Shown in pieces: positions 1 through 8,505 of a DNA stretch of 64,000 nt. How positions within the stretch are numbered: the stretch's first letter is position 1; each line of letters begins with the position of its first letter. The stretch comes from SLFH01 sp050486265 (GTDB lineage Bacteria > Planctomycetota > Phycisphaerae > Phycisphaerales > UBA1924), in assembly GCA_050486265.1 (NCBI GenBank), contig JBJHCY010000013.1, positions 1-64,000 of the forward strand. The letters are read 5' to 3'. Position numbers and translations under genes: made by a program. Under the pieces are notes generated by a model. It was given only the letters and a program-made list of their open reading frames with translations. It had not been told where the DNA came from and did not search any database.

Positions 1-126
1 TACGGCGACGCCATCCGTGGCTCCTTCCCGACCCCGAGGGTCGAGGCTCGAAGCTACAACAAACATCACCAAGGCGCAACCGGACACGCGCCGAACGGCG
101 CTACGAAATCAGTGAGGACGCTCTAG
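1..126 (+). CDS. Possible C-terminal tail of a protein cut by the window start
   Basis: Frame 1 is open from the first base to a TAG at 124-126. It would encode about 41 residues beginning YGDAIRGSFPTPRVEA. No motif identifies a family. The 187 bases after the stop hold only dispersed repeats before the convergent prepilin gene. It could equally be a chance open frame in GC-rich DNA. Confidence 0.3.
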   Translation, partial: YGDAIRGSFPTPRVEARSYNKHHQGATGHAPNGATKSVRTL

Positions 127-166
127 TGGGGCGCTGGGCGCAGGGAGCGGGGCGCTGGTGAGAACA

Positions 167-200
167 ACCCGACTCTTCGCTGCGCTCAGAGGTCGGCGTC
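167..200 (-). repeat. Dispersed 34-bp palindromic repeat, copy a
   Basis: Reads ACCCGACTCTTCGCT at its start and ends AGAGGTCGGCGTC. It is the reverse complement of the copies at 43298, 43467, 44529 and 48908, and in the same sense as the copy at 61171. CCGACCTCT and AGAGTCGG arms can form a hairpin with one bulged C. All copies lie between genes, like REP elements. Confidence 0.75.
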
Positions 201-228
201 AAGGGATGTGGATCGCTGACGGCGCTTT

Positions 229-260
229 CGCCCGGGCGAGACGCCCGGGCCACGGTCTGC
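229..260. repeat. Companion GC palindrome (CGCCCGGGCG type)
   Basis: Two GCCCGGGC cores separated by GAGA are followed by CACGGTCTG. A matching inverted version occurs at about 43238-43270, and a half copy at about 48866-48881, each about 27 bp from a 34-bp repeat. The two repeats therefore seem to travel as one composite intergenic element. Confidence 0.5.
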
Positions 261-313
261 ATTGTGAATTTGCTGAACCCCGCGCCCCGCACCCTGCGCC
301 CAGCGCCCTTCCC

Positions 314-1063
314 TCATCTTCTGTCTCTGCCTCGGATGCCGTCTTTGGTGAGATTGGGGTTCGGATTGTTGTCGTTGGCGAGGTTGATCTCGTCGTAGGC
401 TAGCGGGGAGACCGAGCCGTCGGCGAAGGTGAAGCGGCGGACGCCGAAGTGGTCCCACCACCCGCCGAATTCGTTGCGGACCGGGCGGTGGTAGGACCCC
501 CACTCGCCCGCGAGGACTTTGTCAGATGGAAAGCGGACCTGTTCGGCGAGCTGGCCGTGCGGCTCGGTGACGGTCGTGCCGAACTGGTCGGTGATCGAGC
601 TCAGACTGTTGATGTTCGCGACGCTGCGGTAGAAGGCCATGGAGTAGGCGTAGCTGGTTTTGGAATAGGCGTCGTCGGGCGTGGTGTCGGCCGGGCAGAT
701 CATGACGCCGGGGCTTTCGGCGGTGGTGAACTCGCCGAGGTATGGGCGGAGGATGTCGCGCATGCCGCGGCCCATCCAGAGCCAATAGCCCTTGGGCTCG
801 CCGGCGGTCGCGCGTCCGGTGCGGACCTCCAGATCATCGGGTGAGTAGATAAGCGGGTCGCGCTGGGCGGGGTAGTAGCCGCGGTTTCTGTCGGCGTAGA
901 GCGTGAAGGCGAGGTGGGCCTGTCGGAGGTTGCTCATGCAGCGCAGCTCGCGCCCCGACGAGCGGGCCTTGCCGAGCGAGGGGAGCAGGATGCCGATGAG
1001 CAGCGCGATGATCGCGATGACGATGAGCAGCTCGATGAGCGTGAAGGCGGTCCGGTGTTGCAT
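314..1063 (-). CDS. Prepilin-type N-terminal cleavage/methylation domain protein
   Basis: A type IV pilin/pseudopilin-like protein of 249 residues. The N-terminus MQHRTAFTLIELLIVIAI is the class III prepilin signal followed by a hydrophobic helix that continues to ILLPSLGKAR. Residue -1 of the cleavage site is Ala rather than the usual Gly, which is common in planctomycete members of this family. The rest has the H-X-DG style C-terminus of planctomycete secreted pseudopilins (RRFTFADGSVSPL). ATG 1063 is chosen because it places the leader directly at the start; GTG 1075 would add four residues. These proteins are numerous paralogs and the individual role is unknown. Confidence 0.85.
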   Translation of the reverse strand: MQHRTAFTLIELLIVIAIIALLIGILLPSLGKARSSGRELRCMSNLRQAHLAFTLYADRNRGYYPAQRDPLIYSPDDLEVRTGRATAGEPKGYWLWMGRGMRDILRPYLGEFTTAESPGVMICPADTTPDDAYSKTSYAYSMAFYRSVANINSLSSITDQFGTTVTEPHGQLAEQVRFPSDKVLAGEWGSYHRPVRNEFGGWWDHFGVRRFTFADGSVSPLAYDEINLANDNNPNPNLTKDGIRGRDRR

Positions 1064-1083
1064 CGTTCCCCACAAAGAACGGT

Positions 1084-1881
1084 TCAGAAGCGTTTGTGCG
1101 TGGGGCGTTCCTGCGGGGGCTTCAGGCCGAGCAATGCGCGGGCGAGCGGGATGTCGGCCGGCGTTGTGACCTTGATGTTCCGCGGGTCGCCCTCGACGAT
1201 GGCGATCTTTTCGCCGAGACGCTCGACGAGTTGCGCATCGTCGGTGCTCGACAGGTCGGGCTGAGCGTACGCACTTTTCAGCACTTCGGCGCGGAAGATC
1301 TGCGGGGTTTGCGCTGCGTAAATGTTTTCACGATTGCTTGTTTTACTGATAAATCGAACCTGCGAGGGTTTGTCCTGGCCGAGGATCGCGGCGACCGGGT
1401 CATGCCCGGCCTCGACCTCTTCGGGCTCGCCCGCGAGCTTGAGCGTGTCGGCGACGGGGACGCCCGGCACGGCGCCGGCGTGGAGCTCGGCCGCGTCGAA
1501 GACACGGTCGATCAGGTCCGGCGGCGTGCAGGGGCGCGCGGCGTCGTGGACTGCGATGTGGGTCGCGTCGGCGGGGACATGTTCGAGCGCGGCGGCGACG
1601 GTTTCGTAGCGGTGCGTCTTGCCGCCCTTGCAGAGGACGCCGCCGTAGAGGGCGATCTTGTCGCCGTGGCGGAGCTTGAAGGCGGCGAAAGCCTCGTCGT
1701 CGTGGGGGCCGGCGACGATGATGGAGGCGACGCGGTCGTCGGTGGTGAAGAGTTCGATGGTGCGTTGGAGGAGGGGCCTGCCGCCGAGGTCTTCGTCGAG
1801 CTTGCTGCGCCCGCCGAGGATGTCGCCGGAGGCGAATCGCGTGGAGTGTCCGGCCGCGGCGATGATGACGCAGATCTTCAT
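1084..1881 (-). CDS. ispD: 2-C-methyl-D-erythritol 4-phosphate cytidylyltransferase
   Basis: IspD transfers CMP from CTP to methylerythritol phosphate in the non-mevalonate isoprenoid pathway. The 265-residue product opens with MKICVIIAAAGHSTRF, the nucleotide-binding loop, followed by GGRSKLDEDLGGRPLL. VHDAARPCTPPDLID (the conserved HDAARP motif) and AAQTPQIFRAEVL sit at their usual places. The length is slightly above the usual 230-240 because of short insertions around residues 75 and 170. The frame is open upstream of ATG 1881, but that upstream stretch overlaps the tmRNA on the other strand, so the ATG is taken as the start. Confidence 0.93.
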   Translation of the reverse strand: MKICVIIAAAGHSTRFASGDILGGRSKLDEDLGGRPLLQRTIELFTTDDRVASIIVAGPHDDEAFAAFKLRHGDKIALYGGVLCKGGKTHRYETVAAALEHVPADATHIAVHDAARPCTPPDLIDRVFDAAELHAGAVPGVPVADTLKLAGEPEEVEAGHDPVAAILGQDKPSQVRFISKTSNRENIYAAQTPQIFRAEVLKSAYAQPDLSSTDDAQLVERLGEKIAIVEGDPRNIKVTTPADIPLARALLGLKPPQERPTHKRF

Positions 1882-2063
1882 GGGCGAGGATATGGGAGGG
1901 GTGTTGGGCGTGGGGCGTAGGGTGTGGGGCGGAGCGGAATCTGGGCGATCGGGAAGAAAGAGCTTCCCTCGGCGGGTTTGGTGGGGAGAATAGTCGATCG
2001 CCGCGGCGGGCCGATGGGGTCCGGGCCGAGAGGCCGGGGCGGCGAGCACCTTGATAGATCGTT

Positions 2064-2413
2064 GGGGCCGACTGGTATCGACCGGGCAGGGAAGGCTTGG
2101 CGTGGCGTGCCGAGGGGCGTGCTGGCCTCGTAAAAAGCACGCACACTTAATAACTGCCGAACCGCAGTACGCTCTGGCGGCGTAATTTACGCCGTCTGTT
2201 CGTCGCTTGACGCCCGATAAGGCGGCGAACACCGACATCGGGCTGGTTCACGCGCGGCGTCCCCGGGCGCGTGGGCGAGGAGGTTCACCGGGTACTGGGT
2301 CGAAAGGGAGGCTGTCGTTGGCCGCCCCGAGACCGAGATTAAATCGACGACTACGCGCGTAGAGGTGCCCTGCTGACTGCCGCGGCACGGGGGTTCGATT
2401 CCCCCCGGCTCCA
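2064..2413 (+). ncRNA. ssrA: Transfer-messenger RNA (tmRNA)
   Basis: The 5' acceptor strand GGGGCCG (2064-2070) pairs with CGGCTCC (2406-2412), discriminator A at 2413. The tRNA-like T-arm is GGGGG TTCGATT CCCCC (2389-2405). The 5' start GGGGCCGACTGGTATCGACC matches the tmRNA consensus. Inside, the resume codon GCC at 2156 opens a tag reading AEPQYALAA followed by TAA at 2183-2185. The ALAA end is the usual protease degron. The CCA end is not encoded. tmRNA with SmpB rescues stalled ribosomes. Length about 350 nt is normal. An intrinsic terminator follows. Confidence 0.93.
2156..2185 (+). other. tmRNA tag-peptide reading frame (AEPQYALAA)
   Basis: GCC GAA CCG CAG TAC GCT CTG GCG GCG TAA. It is preceded by TAATAACT, resembling the conserved element just upstream of tmRNA resume codons. 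The nine-residue tag ends in the ALAA degron recognised by ClpXP-type proteases. Confidence 0.85.
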
Positions 2414-2440
2414 TTTGCTCCCGCCACCGCGCGGGCAAGA

Positions 2441-2485
2441 ACGACCGCTCTTCTCCGCGCTGCGGATGGAGAGCGGTCGTTTTTC
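2441..2485 (+). terminator. Intrinsic terminator of the tmRNA
   Basis: An 11-bp stem ACGACCGCTCT / AGAGCGGTCGT with an 18-base loop is followed by TTTTCTTT. It lies 28 bases after the tmRNA 3' end, before the convergent AbiEii gene. Confidence 0.85.
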
Positions 2486-2517
2486 TTTGCGCTGTGTTCT
2501 TGCTTGGGCTTTCGGGT

Positions 2518-3405
2518 TCAGTCGTCGGCTCGGTCCTGCATCCTCAGCCTGGCCCAGAATGCTTCGACGACGGCGAACGCTTCATCGACGACAGGGGTCG
2601 AGATTCCTGTCTCCGCGGCCATCGCCGAGAACTCTGTGACCCAGGCTCGCGGCGGCGGTTCGAGCTTCGGAGGAATCTCGTGACGCTGGCGATGTGCGAA
2701 TGTCGCTGTCACGGCGTGCCGAACCGCGTCGAGATCGAGTTCGCCACGCTCGATCAGCAGCACCATGTCCACGAGGTCGCGCGAGCGGGTGTTCTCGCGG
2801 TCGGTCCAAGGGAAGGTGTACGCGTGGATCTTCTCTGCGAATTGCTGGGCCTTCGGGATCGCCAGCGCGATCGGCGGCGGGATCTCGGCGAACGCAAGCA
2901 GGTCATCGCCGGCGAGCGGCTCGGGGGCGCCCAGGACCGTGTCACCGAACCCGATGTCGATGTGGAAGCGGGCGAACTCACGCCCGGCGACTTTGGCGAT
3001 GACGCTGAACACGCCGCCCCCGCCCGGGGCGGCGGCGAGTTCGCTGCGGGCCGGCGGGATTGTGAACTCGAAGAAGTCGCTGAGTTCGCGGCTTGCGGCG
3101 ATCATCAGGGCTTCGTGCACCCGCACCAGACGGCCGGCAAGCGCCTGTGGATCGACCGGATCGCTGAGTGTGAGATCGAGGTCCCGCGTTGTCCTCGCCT
3201 TGGGTCGGAATCGGAGTTCCATCGCATAGCCGCCCTTGAGCAGCCACGGCGGGTTGGGATCGTGAAAGAGTCGGGCGAGCAGCCGTTCTATCGCGACCTT
3301 CAGCCGGAGCCCTTGGAACTGCACCCTCCGCTCTTGCGCGGCATTGCGGAGACGGGTTTCCAGCGCTTGGCGGAACGCCGCGGCGTTGGCGTACGACCGC
3401 GTCAT
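2518..3405 (-). CDS. abiEii: AbiEii-family nucleotidyltransferase toxin (type IV toxin-antitoxin)
   Basis: A 295-residue nucleotidyltransferase of the AbiEii/AbiGii toxin family, which acts with AbiEi in phage abortive infection and transfers nucleotides to cellular RNA targets. The conserved LLKGGYAMELRF and RTTRDLDLTL motifs (residues about 55-80) form the nucleotidyltransferase core, with the DLD acidic pair binding metal. A helical second half with RDLVDMVLLIE is typical. ATG 3405 overlaps the stop of the antitoxin gene by ATGA, so the two are translationally coupled. Length and motifs look intact. Confidence 0.88.
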   Translation of the reverse strand: MTRSYANAAAFRQALETRLRNAAQERRVQFQGLRLKVAIERLLARLFHDPNPPWLLKGGYAMELRFRPKARTTRDLDLTLSDPVDPQALAGRLVRVHEALMIAASRELSDFFEFTIPPARSELAAAPGGGGVFSVIAKVAGREFARFHIDIGFGDTVLGAPEPLAGDDLLAFAEIPPPIALAIPKAQQFAEKIHAYTFPWTDRENTRSRDLVDMVLLIERGELDLDAVRHAVTATFAHRQRHEIPPKLEPPPRAWVTEFSAMAAETGISTPVVDEAFAVVEAFWARLRMQDRADD

Positions 3406-4007
3406 TGTTGATCCGCCGATCCGTTCGCAAGGCTGGCGCGTTCACGACGGGCGAGAAGGTCGTCGGCGTCGCTCTGCCGTACAAGCCCGCGATGCACCGC
3501 GGCCGTCACCGCGTTCTCGAACTGCTCGAACGGCAGCGAGCCTGCGCCAGCGAGGTCGCGCAGCGTTCGCAGAGGCGTCGTGACCGGCACCGCGTCGAAC
3601 GGCTGCGTTTCGCCTCGCTCGAACCGCCCCTTGTGCAGCACGCATCCATCGGGCGGCTGTTTGCGGAAGCCCGGCGGCACCGTCAGGTGGATCGTCGTTG
3701 GGATGAACTCCGCGAGGTCGTGCAGCGCGAGGGCCGTCTGATGGGAGACCACCGCCCGGGGCCGATCGTCGCGCCCGCGGCTCCAGAGCCAGAGACGAAT
3801 CAGGTCGTCGTGCTCGGAGAGCGGCAGCGTCGGGATGCGGTAGAGGCCGTGGCCCGCCCGCTCGAAGTTGCCCGCGGAGAGGTGGTAGCTCAGGTGCGGC
3901 GCGTCGTACCCCGCCTCCTCGGCCTGGCGGGCGGTGAAATAGCCTCCCTGCGAGGCGGCGACCTCGGTCAGGGTGCGGAGAGCGGCTTTGGCGTCACGGT
4001 ACGGCAC
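3402..4007 (-). CDS. abiEi: AbiEi-type antitoxin with N-terminal winged helix
   Basis: Antitoxin partner of the downstream AbiEii toxin. The N-terminus has the AbiEi DNA-binding fold with TEVAASQGGYFTARQAEEAG, LSYHLSAGNFERAGHGLYRI and a later VSHQTALALHDLAEFIPTTIHLTVP core. A TTG codon at 4061 could open the frame, but it lies inside a -35 element. A strong promoter and inverted repeat sit between it and GTG 4007, so GTG 4007 (residues VPYRDAKAAL) is preferred, giving 201 residues. Family members repress their own operon by binding inverted repeats. The choice of start is inference; the family call is firm. Confidence 0.83.
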   Translation of the reverse strand: MPYRDAKAALRTLTEVAASQGGYFTARQAEEAGYDAPHLSYHLSAGNFERAGHGLYRIPTLPLSEHDDLIRLWLWSRGRDDRPRAVVSHQTALALHDLAEFIPTTIHLTVPPGFRKQPPDGCVLHKGRFERGETQPFDAVPVTTPLRTLRDLAGAGSLPFEQFENAVTAAVHRGLVRQSDADDLLARRERASLANGSADQQ

Positions 4008-4016
4008 TGCGTAAAC

Positions 4017-4061
4017 CTTCAAATATTTTGAAGGTATAGGCGAATCCAAAGCGATTTTCAA
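4017..4061 (-). promoter_or_regulatory. Promoter and operator candidate of the AbiE operon
   Basis: On the minus strand TTGAAA (4061-4056), a 17-base spacer and TATACC form a sigma-70-type promoter. A perfect 7-bp inverted repeat CTTCAAA / TTTGAAG with a 3-base centre (4017-4033) overlaps the expected transcription start and lies just upstream of GTG 4007. An AbiEi winged-helix protein could bind it for autorepression. Confidence 0.6.
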
Positions 4062-4081
4062 GCCATCACCCTATCATTTTC

Positions 4082-4095
4082 CTATCGATTGATAG
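4082..4095. repeat. Short inverted repeat CTATC-GATT-GATAG
   Basis: Perfect 5-bp arms lie in the AT-richer gap between the divergent AbiE operon and the pentapeptide-repeat gene. A half copy (CTATCA) lies 9-15 bp away. It may be a second operator half, but it could be chance. Confidence 0.3.
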
Positions 4096-4231
4096 CCTGT
4101 GATTGGCCCAGGTCCCCTGTTGGGGTTTTCCGGGATTTGGTCGACGCACAGCCGGGCGAGACGGCGAGGCCCCGATCCCCGACAGAACAGAAAGACGAGG
4201 GCCGCCGCCGGAGCCAGTACCATCGCCCGCC

Positions 4232-5650
4232 ATGGCCAAGAGCACACCGCCGCAGCCCGCACCCTTCGACTGGAACAGCCTTCCCGAGCCGAAGGCGATC
4301 GCCTGGCCCATCTACCCCGAGGACAGCCCGGCCCGCAAGGATGAGGAAAGCAAACAGGCCTTCAACGAGGGTGCGGCGCGGACAGCTTTCGGGGATGGGT
4401 GCATTGATTGGCTGATGAACAGGCAAGAAATGTTCCGTGGCGATTGGTGGATGCTGGCGATGCTGCTGCGGTGCCGGGACGACGCCGAGAGAATCGATCC
4501 GGCACGAGAACTCTTTGGCCGCTTTAGTTCGCTTTCAAGCATCTGCCGTGTCCTTCAGGAATCTGGCATAAGACTCCATCTCGAATGGGCGCATCTATCT
4601 CATACCCACTTTGAATATGTGGATCTTATGGGAGCACATTTGGAGTATGCGATTCTTGACGGGATTGCTCTTGAGCACGCGCAACTTGACTGGGCCAAGC
4701 TTGTTCACGCCAGACTCGATCAAGCCAAGTTGGCACACGCAAGCCTCGGAGCGACCGATCTCAAGCATGCGAGCCTTTTCGACGCCCGTATTGATAATGC
4801 AGATTTATATGGGGCCAATCTTGAATGCACTGACCTTCGCTCGGCTCGACTGGAACGAACGAACATTTGTAGAGTTAATCTCGACCACGCCAATATGCGC
4901 CGGGCCAAAGGCATTCTCTTCGACGACAACGCCGTGCAGCGTCTGGACATCGAGGGCAACGCCAATGACCCTTGGTCAATACTCCGGCGCAAGTACACCG
5001 GCCCGATGTTTTTCGTACACCTGCTGCTGGTGATCGCGTTCGTGCTGCCCTACGCGGCCAAGGTTTTTGCTCTAACCGTCACTGGCCGCACCCACGCGGC
5101 GATGCGGGCTTCACTCGAAGCAGGGGCCGAGGCACCCGCCGGGGCGGAGATGGTGCGGGCGTGGCTGGAGCAGTTCGACGCCGCCCACACGCAGGCCCAC
5201 GCTTGGTATGTGTTGCTGGGCGGAGCGCAGCCGTTGTGGTGGCTCTTCGTGCCCTCCGCGTTGGCCATCTTGGCATACAACGCTCTGCGCGGCTTCCTTA
5301 CGCTCAAGGTGGGCATCCTGCGCGATCAAGCCGACCGCGTGCTGCGCACGCCAACGCTTGAAGAGTACTACGGCCCGTGCCACCCGTTGGCGAGAGGCGA
5401 CGCTGGCTGGCGAAAGATTTGGCCGGTGTGGAAGCGGAACATAGCCCAATGGCGCAAGGCCAAAGACGCCGAACGCCCTTTTCCTTTGCGCTGGTGGTGG
5501 GTCAACAAGGCGCTCCTAAACCCCCTGAGAGTCCTCGGTTTGTATCGCTTGCACCAGATCGCAAGCGTCTTGTTCTGGATCTCGCTGGCCTCGGTCGGCT
5601 TCCACATCGGGGCGTGGCTAGTAACGACAACTGTGCCCGTTCCCAAGTGA
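4232..5650 (+). CDS. Membrane-anchored pentapeptide-repeat protein
   Basis: Residues about 115-225 form pentapeptide repeats of the A(D/H/N)L-x-x type (for example VDLMGAHLEYAIL, LDQAKLAHASL, ADLYGANLECTDL), which fold as a right-handed beta-helix. Downstream are hydrophobic segments near residues 258-280, 330-350 and 445-465, so the helix is probably displayed on a membrane. ATG 4232 (MAKSTPPQ) is chosen; an open frame extends to 4103 without a family feature. The repeat-coding part (about 4550-4920) is visibly richer in A/T than its neighbours, which may reflect transfer or repeat-codon bias. Function and partner are unknown. Confidence 0.75.
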   Translation: MAKSTPPQPAPFDWNSLPEPKAIAWPIYPEDSPARKDEESKQAFNEGAARTAFGDGCIDWLMNRQEMFRGDWWMLAMLLRCRDDAERIDPARELFGRFSSLSSICRVLQESGIRLHLEWAHLSHTHFEYVDLMGAHLEYAILDGIALEHAQLDWAKLVHARLDQAKLAHASLGATDLKHASLFDARIDNADLYGANLECTDLRSARLERTNICRVNLDHANMRRAKGILFDDNAVQRLDIEGNANDPWSILRRKYTGPMFFVHLLLVIAFVLPYAAKVFALTVTGRTHAAMRASLEAGAEAPAGAEMVRAWLEQFDAAHTQAHAWYVLLGGAQPLWWLFVPSALAILAYNALRGFLTLKVGILRDQADRVLRTPTLEEYYGPCHPLARGDAGWRKIWPVWKRNIAQWRKAKDAERPFPLRWWWVNKALLNPLRVLGLYRLHQIASVLFWISLASVGFHIGAWLVTTTVPVPK

Positions 5651-5655
5651 GCCCC

Positions 5656-6813
5656 TCACCCCAACGCCCGCTCAATATCCGCGATCAGATCTCCCGCGTC
5701 TTCGATACCCACGCTGAAGCGGACGAGGGTGTCGGAGATCCCCAGCTTTTCGCGTTGCTCGGGCGGGACCGAGGCGTGGGTCATGATGGCGGGGTGTTCG
5801 GCGAGGGATTCGACGCCGCCGAGGGATTCGGCGATGGTGAACAGGCGGAGCGATTCGAGGAACTTGCGGGCGGATTCGAGGTCGCCTTCGAGGTGGGCGG
5901 AGATCATGCCGCCGGCGCGGCACATCTGCCGGCGGACCAGCTCGTGCTGGGGGTGCGAGGCAAGGCCGGGGTAGATGACGCGCTTGACGCGCTTGTGGCC
6001 CTCAAGAAACGCGGCGACCTTCTCGGCGTTGTCGCAGTGGCGCTCGACACGCAGGGGGAGGGTCTTGGTCGAACGCAAGAGCAGGGCGCAGTCCCACGGG
6101 CCGGGGACGGCGCCCGCGGCGTTCTGGATGAAACGCAGCTTGTCGAAGAGTTCGTCGTCGTTGACGATCAGCGCGCCGCCGACGACATCGGCGTGGCCCC
6201 CGATGTACTTCGTTGACGAATGGCAGACGATGTCGGCGCCGAGGGCGAGGGGGCGTTGCAGGACGGGGCTGGCGAAGGTGTTGTCGACGCAGACGGTGAT
6301 GCCGCGGGCGTGGGCGCGCTCGGCGACGGCCCGGATGTCGGCGACGCGGAGCATCGGGTTGGTCGGTGTTTCGAACCAGACGAGCTTGGTCTTGGCCGTG
6401 GCGGCCTTGTCGATCGCGTCGGCGTCGGTGAGGTCGCAGGTGGTGTAGTCGATGCCGTGCTTGGCGAAGACCTTGTCGACGAGGCGGAACGAGCCGCCGT
6501 AGACATCGTCGCCGAGGATCATGTGGTCGCCGGGATTGAGCGTGTGGAGGACGGTCGCCATGGCGGCGACACCGGAGGAGAAGCAGAGGCCGTGGCGTCC
6601 GTCTTCGAGTGAGGCGAGGTTGGCCTCGAGCGCCGAGCGCGTGGGGTTTGCGCTGCGGCTGTAGTCGTAGGGCTCCTTGAAGACACCGGGGGAGGGCTGG
6701 GCGTAGGTGGAGGTCTGGTAGACGGGGGTGGTGATGGCGCCGGTGGTCGGGTCGGGGCGCTGCCCGGCGTGGACGGCGCGCGTGGCGAAGGCGTAGTCGG
6801 TGTTCGGATCCAT
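5656..6813 (-). CDS. metB: Cystathionine gamma-synthase / gamma-lyase family enzyme
   Basis: PLP-dependent Cys/Met metabolism enzyme of 385 residues. Motifs include ITTPVYQTSTYAQ, SGVAAMATVLHTLNPGDH, ETPTNPMLRVADI, CVDNTFASPVLQRPL and the PLP-lysine site HSSTKYIGGHADVVGG near residue 200; SLGGVESLAEHPAIMTHA is the C-terminal substrate motif. The neighbour just upstream on the same strand is cystathionine beta-synthase, so cleavage of cystathionine to cysteine (gamma-lyase, reverse transsulfuration) may be the physiological role. Sequence alone does not separate synthase from lyase. It probably forms an operon with the beta-synthase, 72 bp apart. Confidence 0.88.
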   Translation of the reverse strand: MDPNTDYAFATRAVHAGQRPDPTTGAITTPVYQTSTYAQPSPGVFKEPYDYSRSANPTRSALEANLASLEDGRHGLCFSSGVAAMATVLHTLNPGDHMILGDDVYGGSFRLVDKVFAKHGIDYTTCDLTDADAIDKAATAKTKLVWFETPTNPMLRVADIRAVAERAHARGITVCVDNTFASPVLQRPLALGADIVCHSSTKYIGGHADVVGGALIVNDDELFDKLRFIQNAAGAVPGPWDCALLLRSTKTLPLRVERHCDNAEKVAAFLEGHKRVKRVIYPGLASHPQHELVRRQMCRAGGMISAHLEGDLESARKFLESLRLFTIAESLGGVESLAEHPAIMTHASVPPEQREKLGISDTLVRFSVGIEDAGDLIADIERALG

Positions 6814-6885
6814 GCGTGTCTGCTCCGGGCTGGCTTGGGTTTGGGCTGTTGCTTGGGGTGGCTTGGCTCTGGGGCGATTGCCGCT

Positions 6886-8277
6886 TCAGGCGTGGGCGGC
6901 GGCGCGGTAGCGCGAGGACATGTACTCGATCAGGTCGATCTTGCTGATGACGCCGATGATCCGCTCGTTGTCGATGACCAGGGCGACATTGTCGTGCTCG
7001 AAGAGGTAGTAGAGCTCCTCGATGCGGGTCTTGGGGTGGACGAGGCCGGCGATCTCGTGGGCGATCTCGGCGGCGCGGGTCGTGTCGGTGACCTTGCCGG
7101 ACTGCAGACCCCGGAGGATGTCGATCTCGTGGACGATGCCCTTGGGCTTGCCCCGGTTGTCGACGAGCGGGATCTGGCTGATGCCCATCTTCGCCATGGT
7201 TTCGATGACTTTGCCGAGCGGGGTGTCGGCGTGTGCGGTGACGGCCTCGTGCGGATGATGGGCGAGGATCTCGTCGACGAAGCCGAGCTCGGGCGTTTCT
7301 TCCATGAAGCCGTAGTCGCGCATCCAGTTGTCGTCGAGGTACTTGGAGATGTAGCGGTTGCCCGAGTCGGGCAGCGTGGTGACGACGATTTTGCCCGGGC
7401 CGAGTTCTTCGGCGACTTTGACTGCGGCGTGGACATTGAGCCCGCTGGAGCCGCCGCAGAACAGACCCTCCTCGCGGAGGAGCCTGCGTGCCATGGTGAA
7501 CGACTCTTTGTCGGAGACCTGGATGAAGTCGTCGATGACGGAGACATCGAGGGCTTCGCAGATGATGTCTTCGCCCGCGCCCTCGACCTTGTAGACATGG
7601 GGCGTGGACATGGTGCCGGTTCTGAAGTAGTGGGCGTGGATAGAGCCGATGGGGTCGGCGCCGATGATCTTGACGCTCGGGGCGTGCTTTTTCATGTAGC
7701 GGCCGACGCCCGAGAGCGTGCCGCCGGTGCCGGCGGCGGTGACGAAGGCGTCGAGCTTGCCGCCGGTCTGGCGGAGGATCTCGGGGCCGGTGGAGAGCTC
7801 GTGGGCCTCGATGTTGTCCTGGCTGTGGTACTGGTTCATGTAGAACGAGCCGGGGGTTTCCGAGGCGATGCGTTTGGCGACATTGACATAGTGCTCGGGC
7901 GAGTCGCCGGGGACATCGGTCGGGGTGATGACCACCTCGGCCCCGAAGGCGCGGAGCATGTTGATCTTCTCGGTCGACATCTTGTCGGGCATCGTGAAGA
8001 CGCAGCGGTAGCCCATGACGGCGGCGGCCATCGCGGCGCCGAGGCCGGTGTTGCCGCTGGTGTTCTCGACGATCAGCCCGCCGGGTTTGAGCTCGCCTCG
8101 TTCTGCGGCCTTGCGGATGATGTGGCAGGCCATGCGGTCCTTGATGGCGCCGGCGGGGTTCATGTACTCGCACTTGGCGAGCACGGTCGCGGCGCCCTTG
8201 GGGACGACCTTGTTGAGCCTGACGAGCGGGGTGTTGCCGACGGCCTCGACGATGTTGTCTTTGATGTCCTGTGTCAC
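6886..8277 (-). CDS. Cystathionine beta-synthase with C-terminal CBS-domain pair
   Basis: Condenses serine (or an activated serine) with homocysteine to give cystathionine. The PLP fold starts at VEAVGNTPLVRLNKVV and contains KCEYMNPAGAIKDRMA (catalytic Lys), VENTSGNTG (phosphate loop) and GTGGTLSGVGRYMK. Residues from about 340 form two CBS repeats (FVDEILAHHPHEAVTAHADT, PLVDNRGKPKGIVHEIDIL, LVIDNERIIGVISKIDLIEY). The length of 463 is normal for bacterial enzymes with a Bateman module. GTG 8277 is the first start consistent with homologs; the open frame continues upstream only by chance. Confidence 0.9.
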   Translation of the reverse strand: MTQDIKDNIVEAVGNTPLVRLNKVVPKGAATVLAKCEYMNPAGAIKDRMACHIIRKAAERGELKPGGLIVENTSGNTGLGAAMAAAVMGYRCVFTMPDKMSTEKINMLRAFGAEVVITPTDVPGDSPEHYVNVAKRIASETPGSFYMNQYHSQDNIEAHELSTGPEILRQTGGKLDAFVTAAGTGGTLSGVGRYMKKHAPSVKIIGADPIGSIHAHYFRTGTMSTPHVYKVEGAGEDIICEALDVSVIDDFIQVSDKESFTMARRLLREEGLFCGGSSGLNVHAAVKVAEELGPGKIVVTTLPDSGNRYISKYLDDNWMRDYGFMEETPELGFVDEILAHHPHEAVTAHADTPLGKVIETMAKMGISQIPLVDNRGKPKGIVHEIDILRGLQSGKVTDTTRAAEIAHEIAGLVHPKTRIEELYYLFEHDNVALVIDNERIIGVISKIDLIEYMSSRYRAAAHA

Positions 8278-8505
8278 GCCCCCATGGTATCCGATCTGGG
8301 GTGGGGGCCGGGGTTCCCGACACCGCCCCCACTCCGACCGGTCCGGGCCCTTCCGCCAGCCGACAGCGCGAGAGCCGTCTCCTCGGGACGGCTGAGGCGC
8401 CGGTAGGCTGGATCGGCTCAGAGACGCACCCTCGAACCGCCGGAAACCGGCGAGCGGCTGCCGAACCCCTTCGGGAGGGGCGGTACCCGCCACAGGAGAA
8501 CGGCA

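Noticed and set aside
6002..8332. Long minus-strand frame of over 700 codons
   Set aside because: It is an Arg/His/Pro-rich off-frame reading of the cystathionine beta-synthase and gamma-synthase genes, typical of high-GC DNA.
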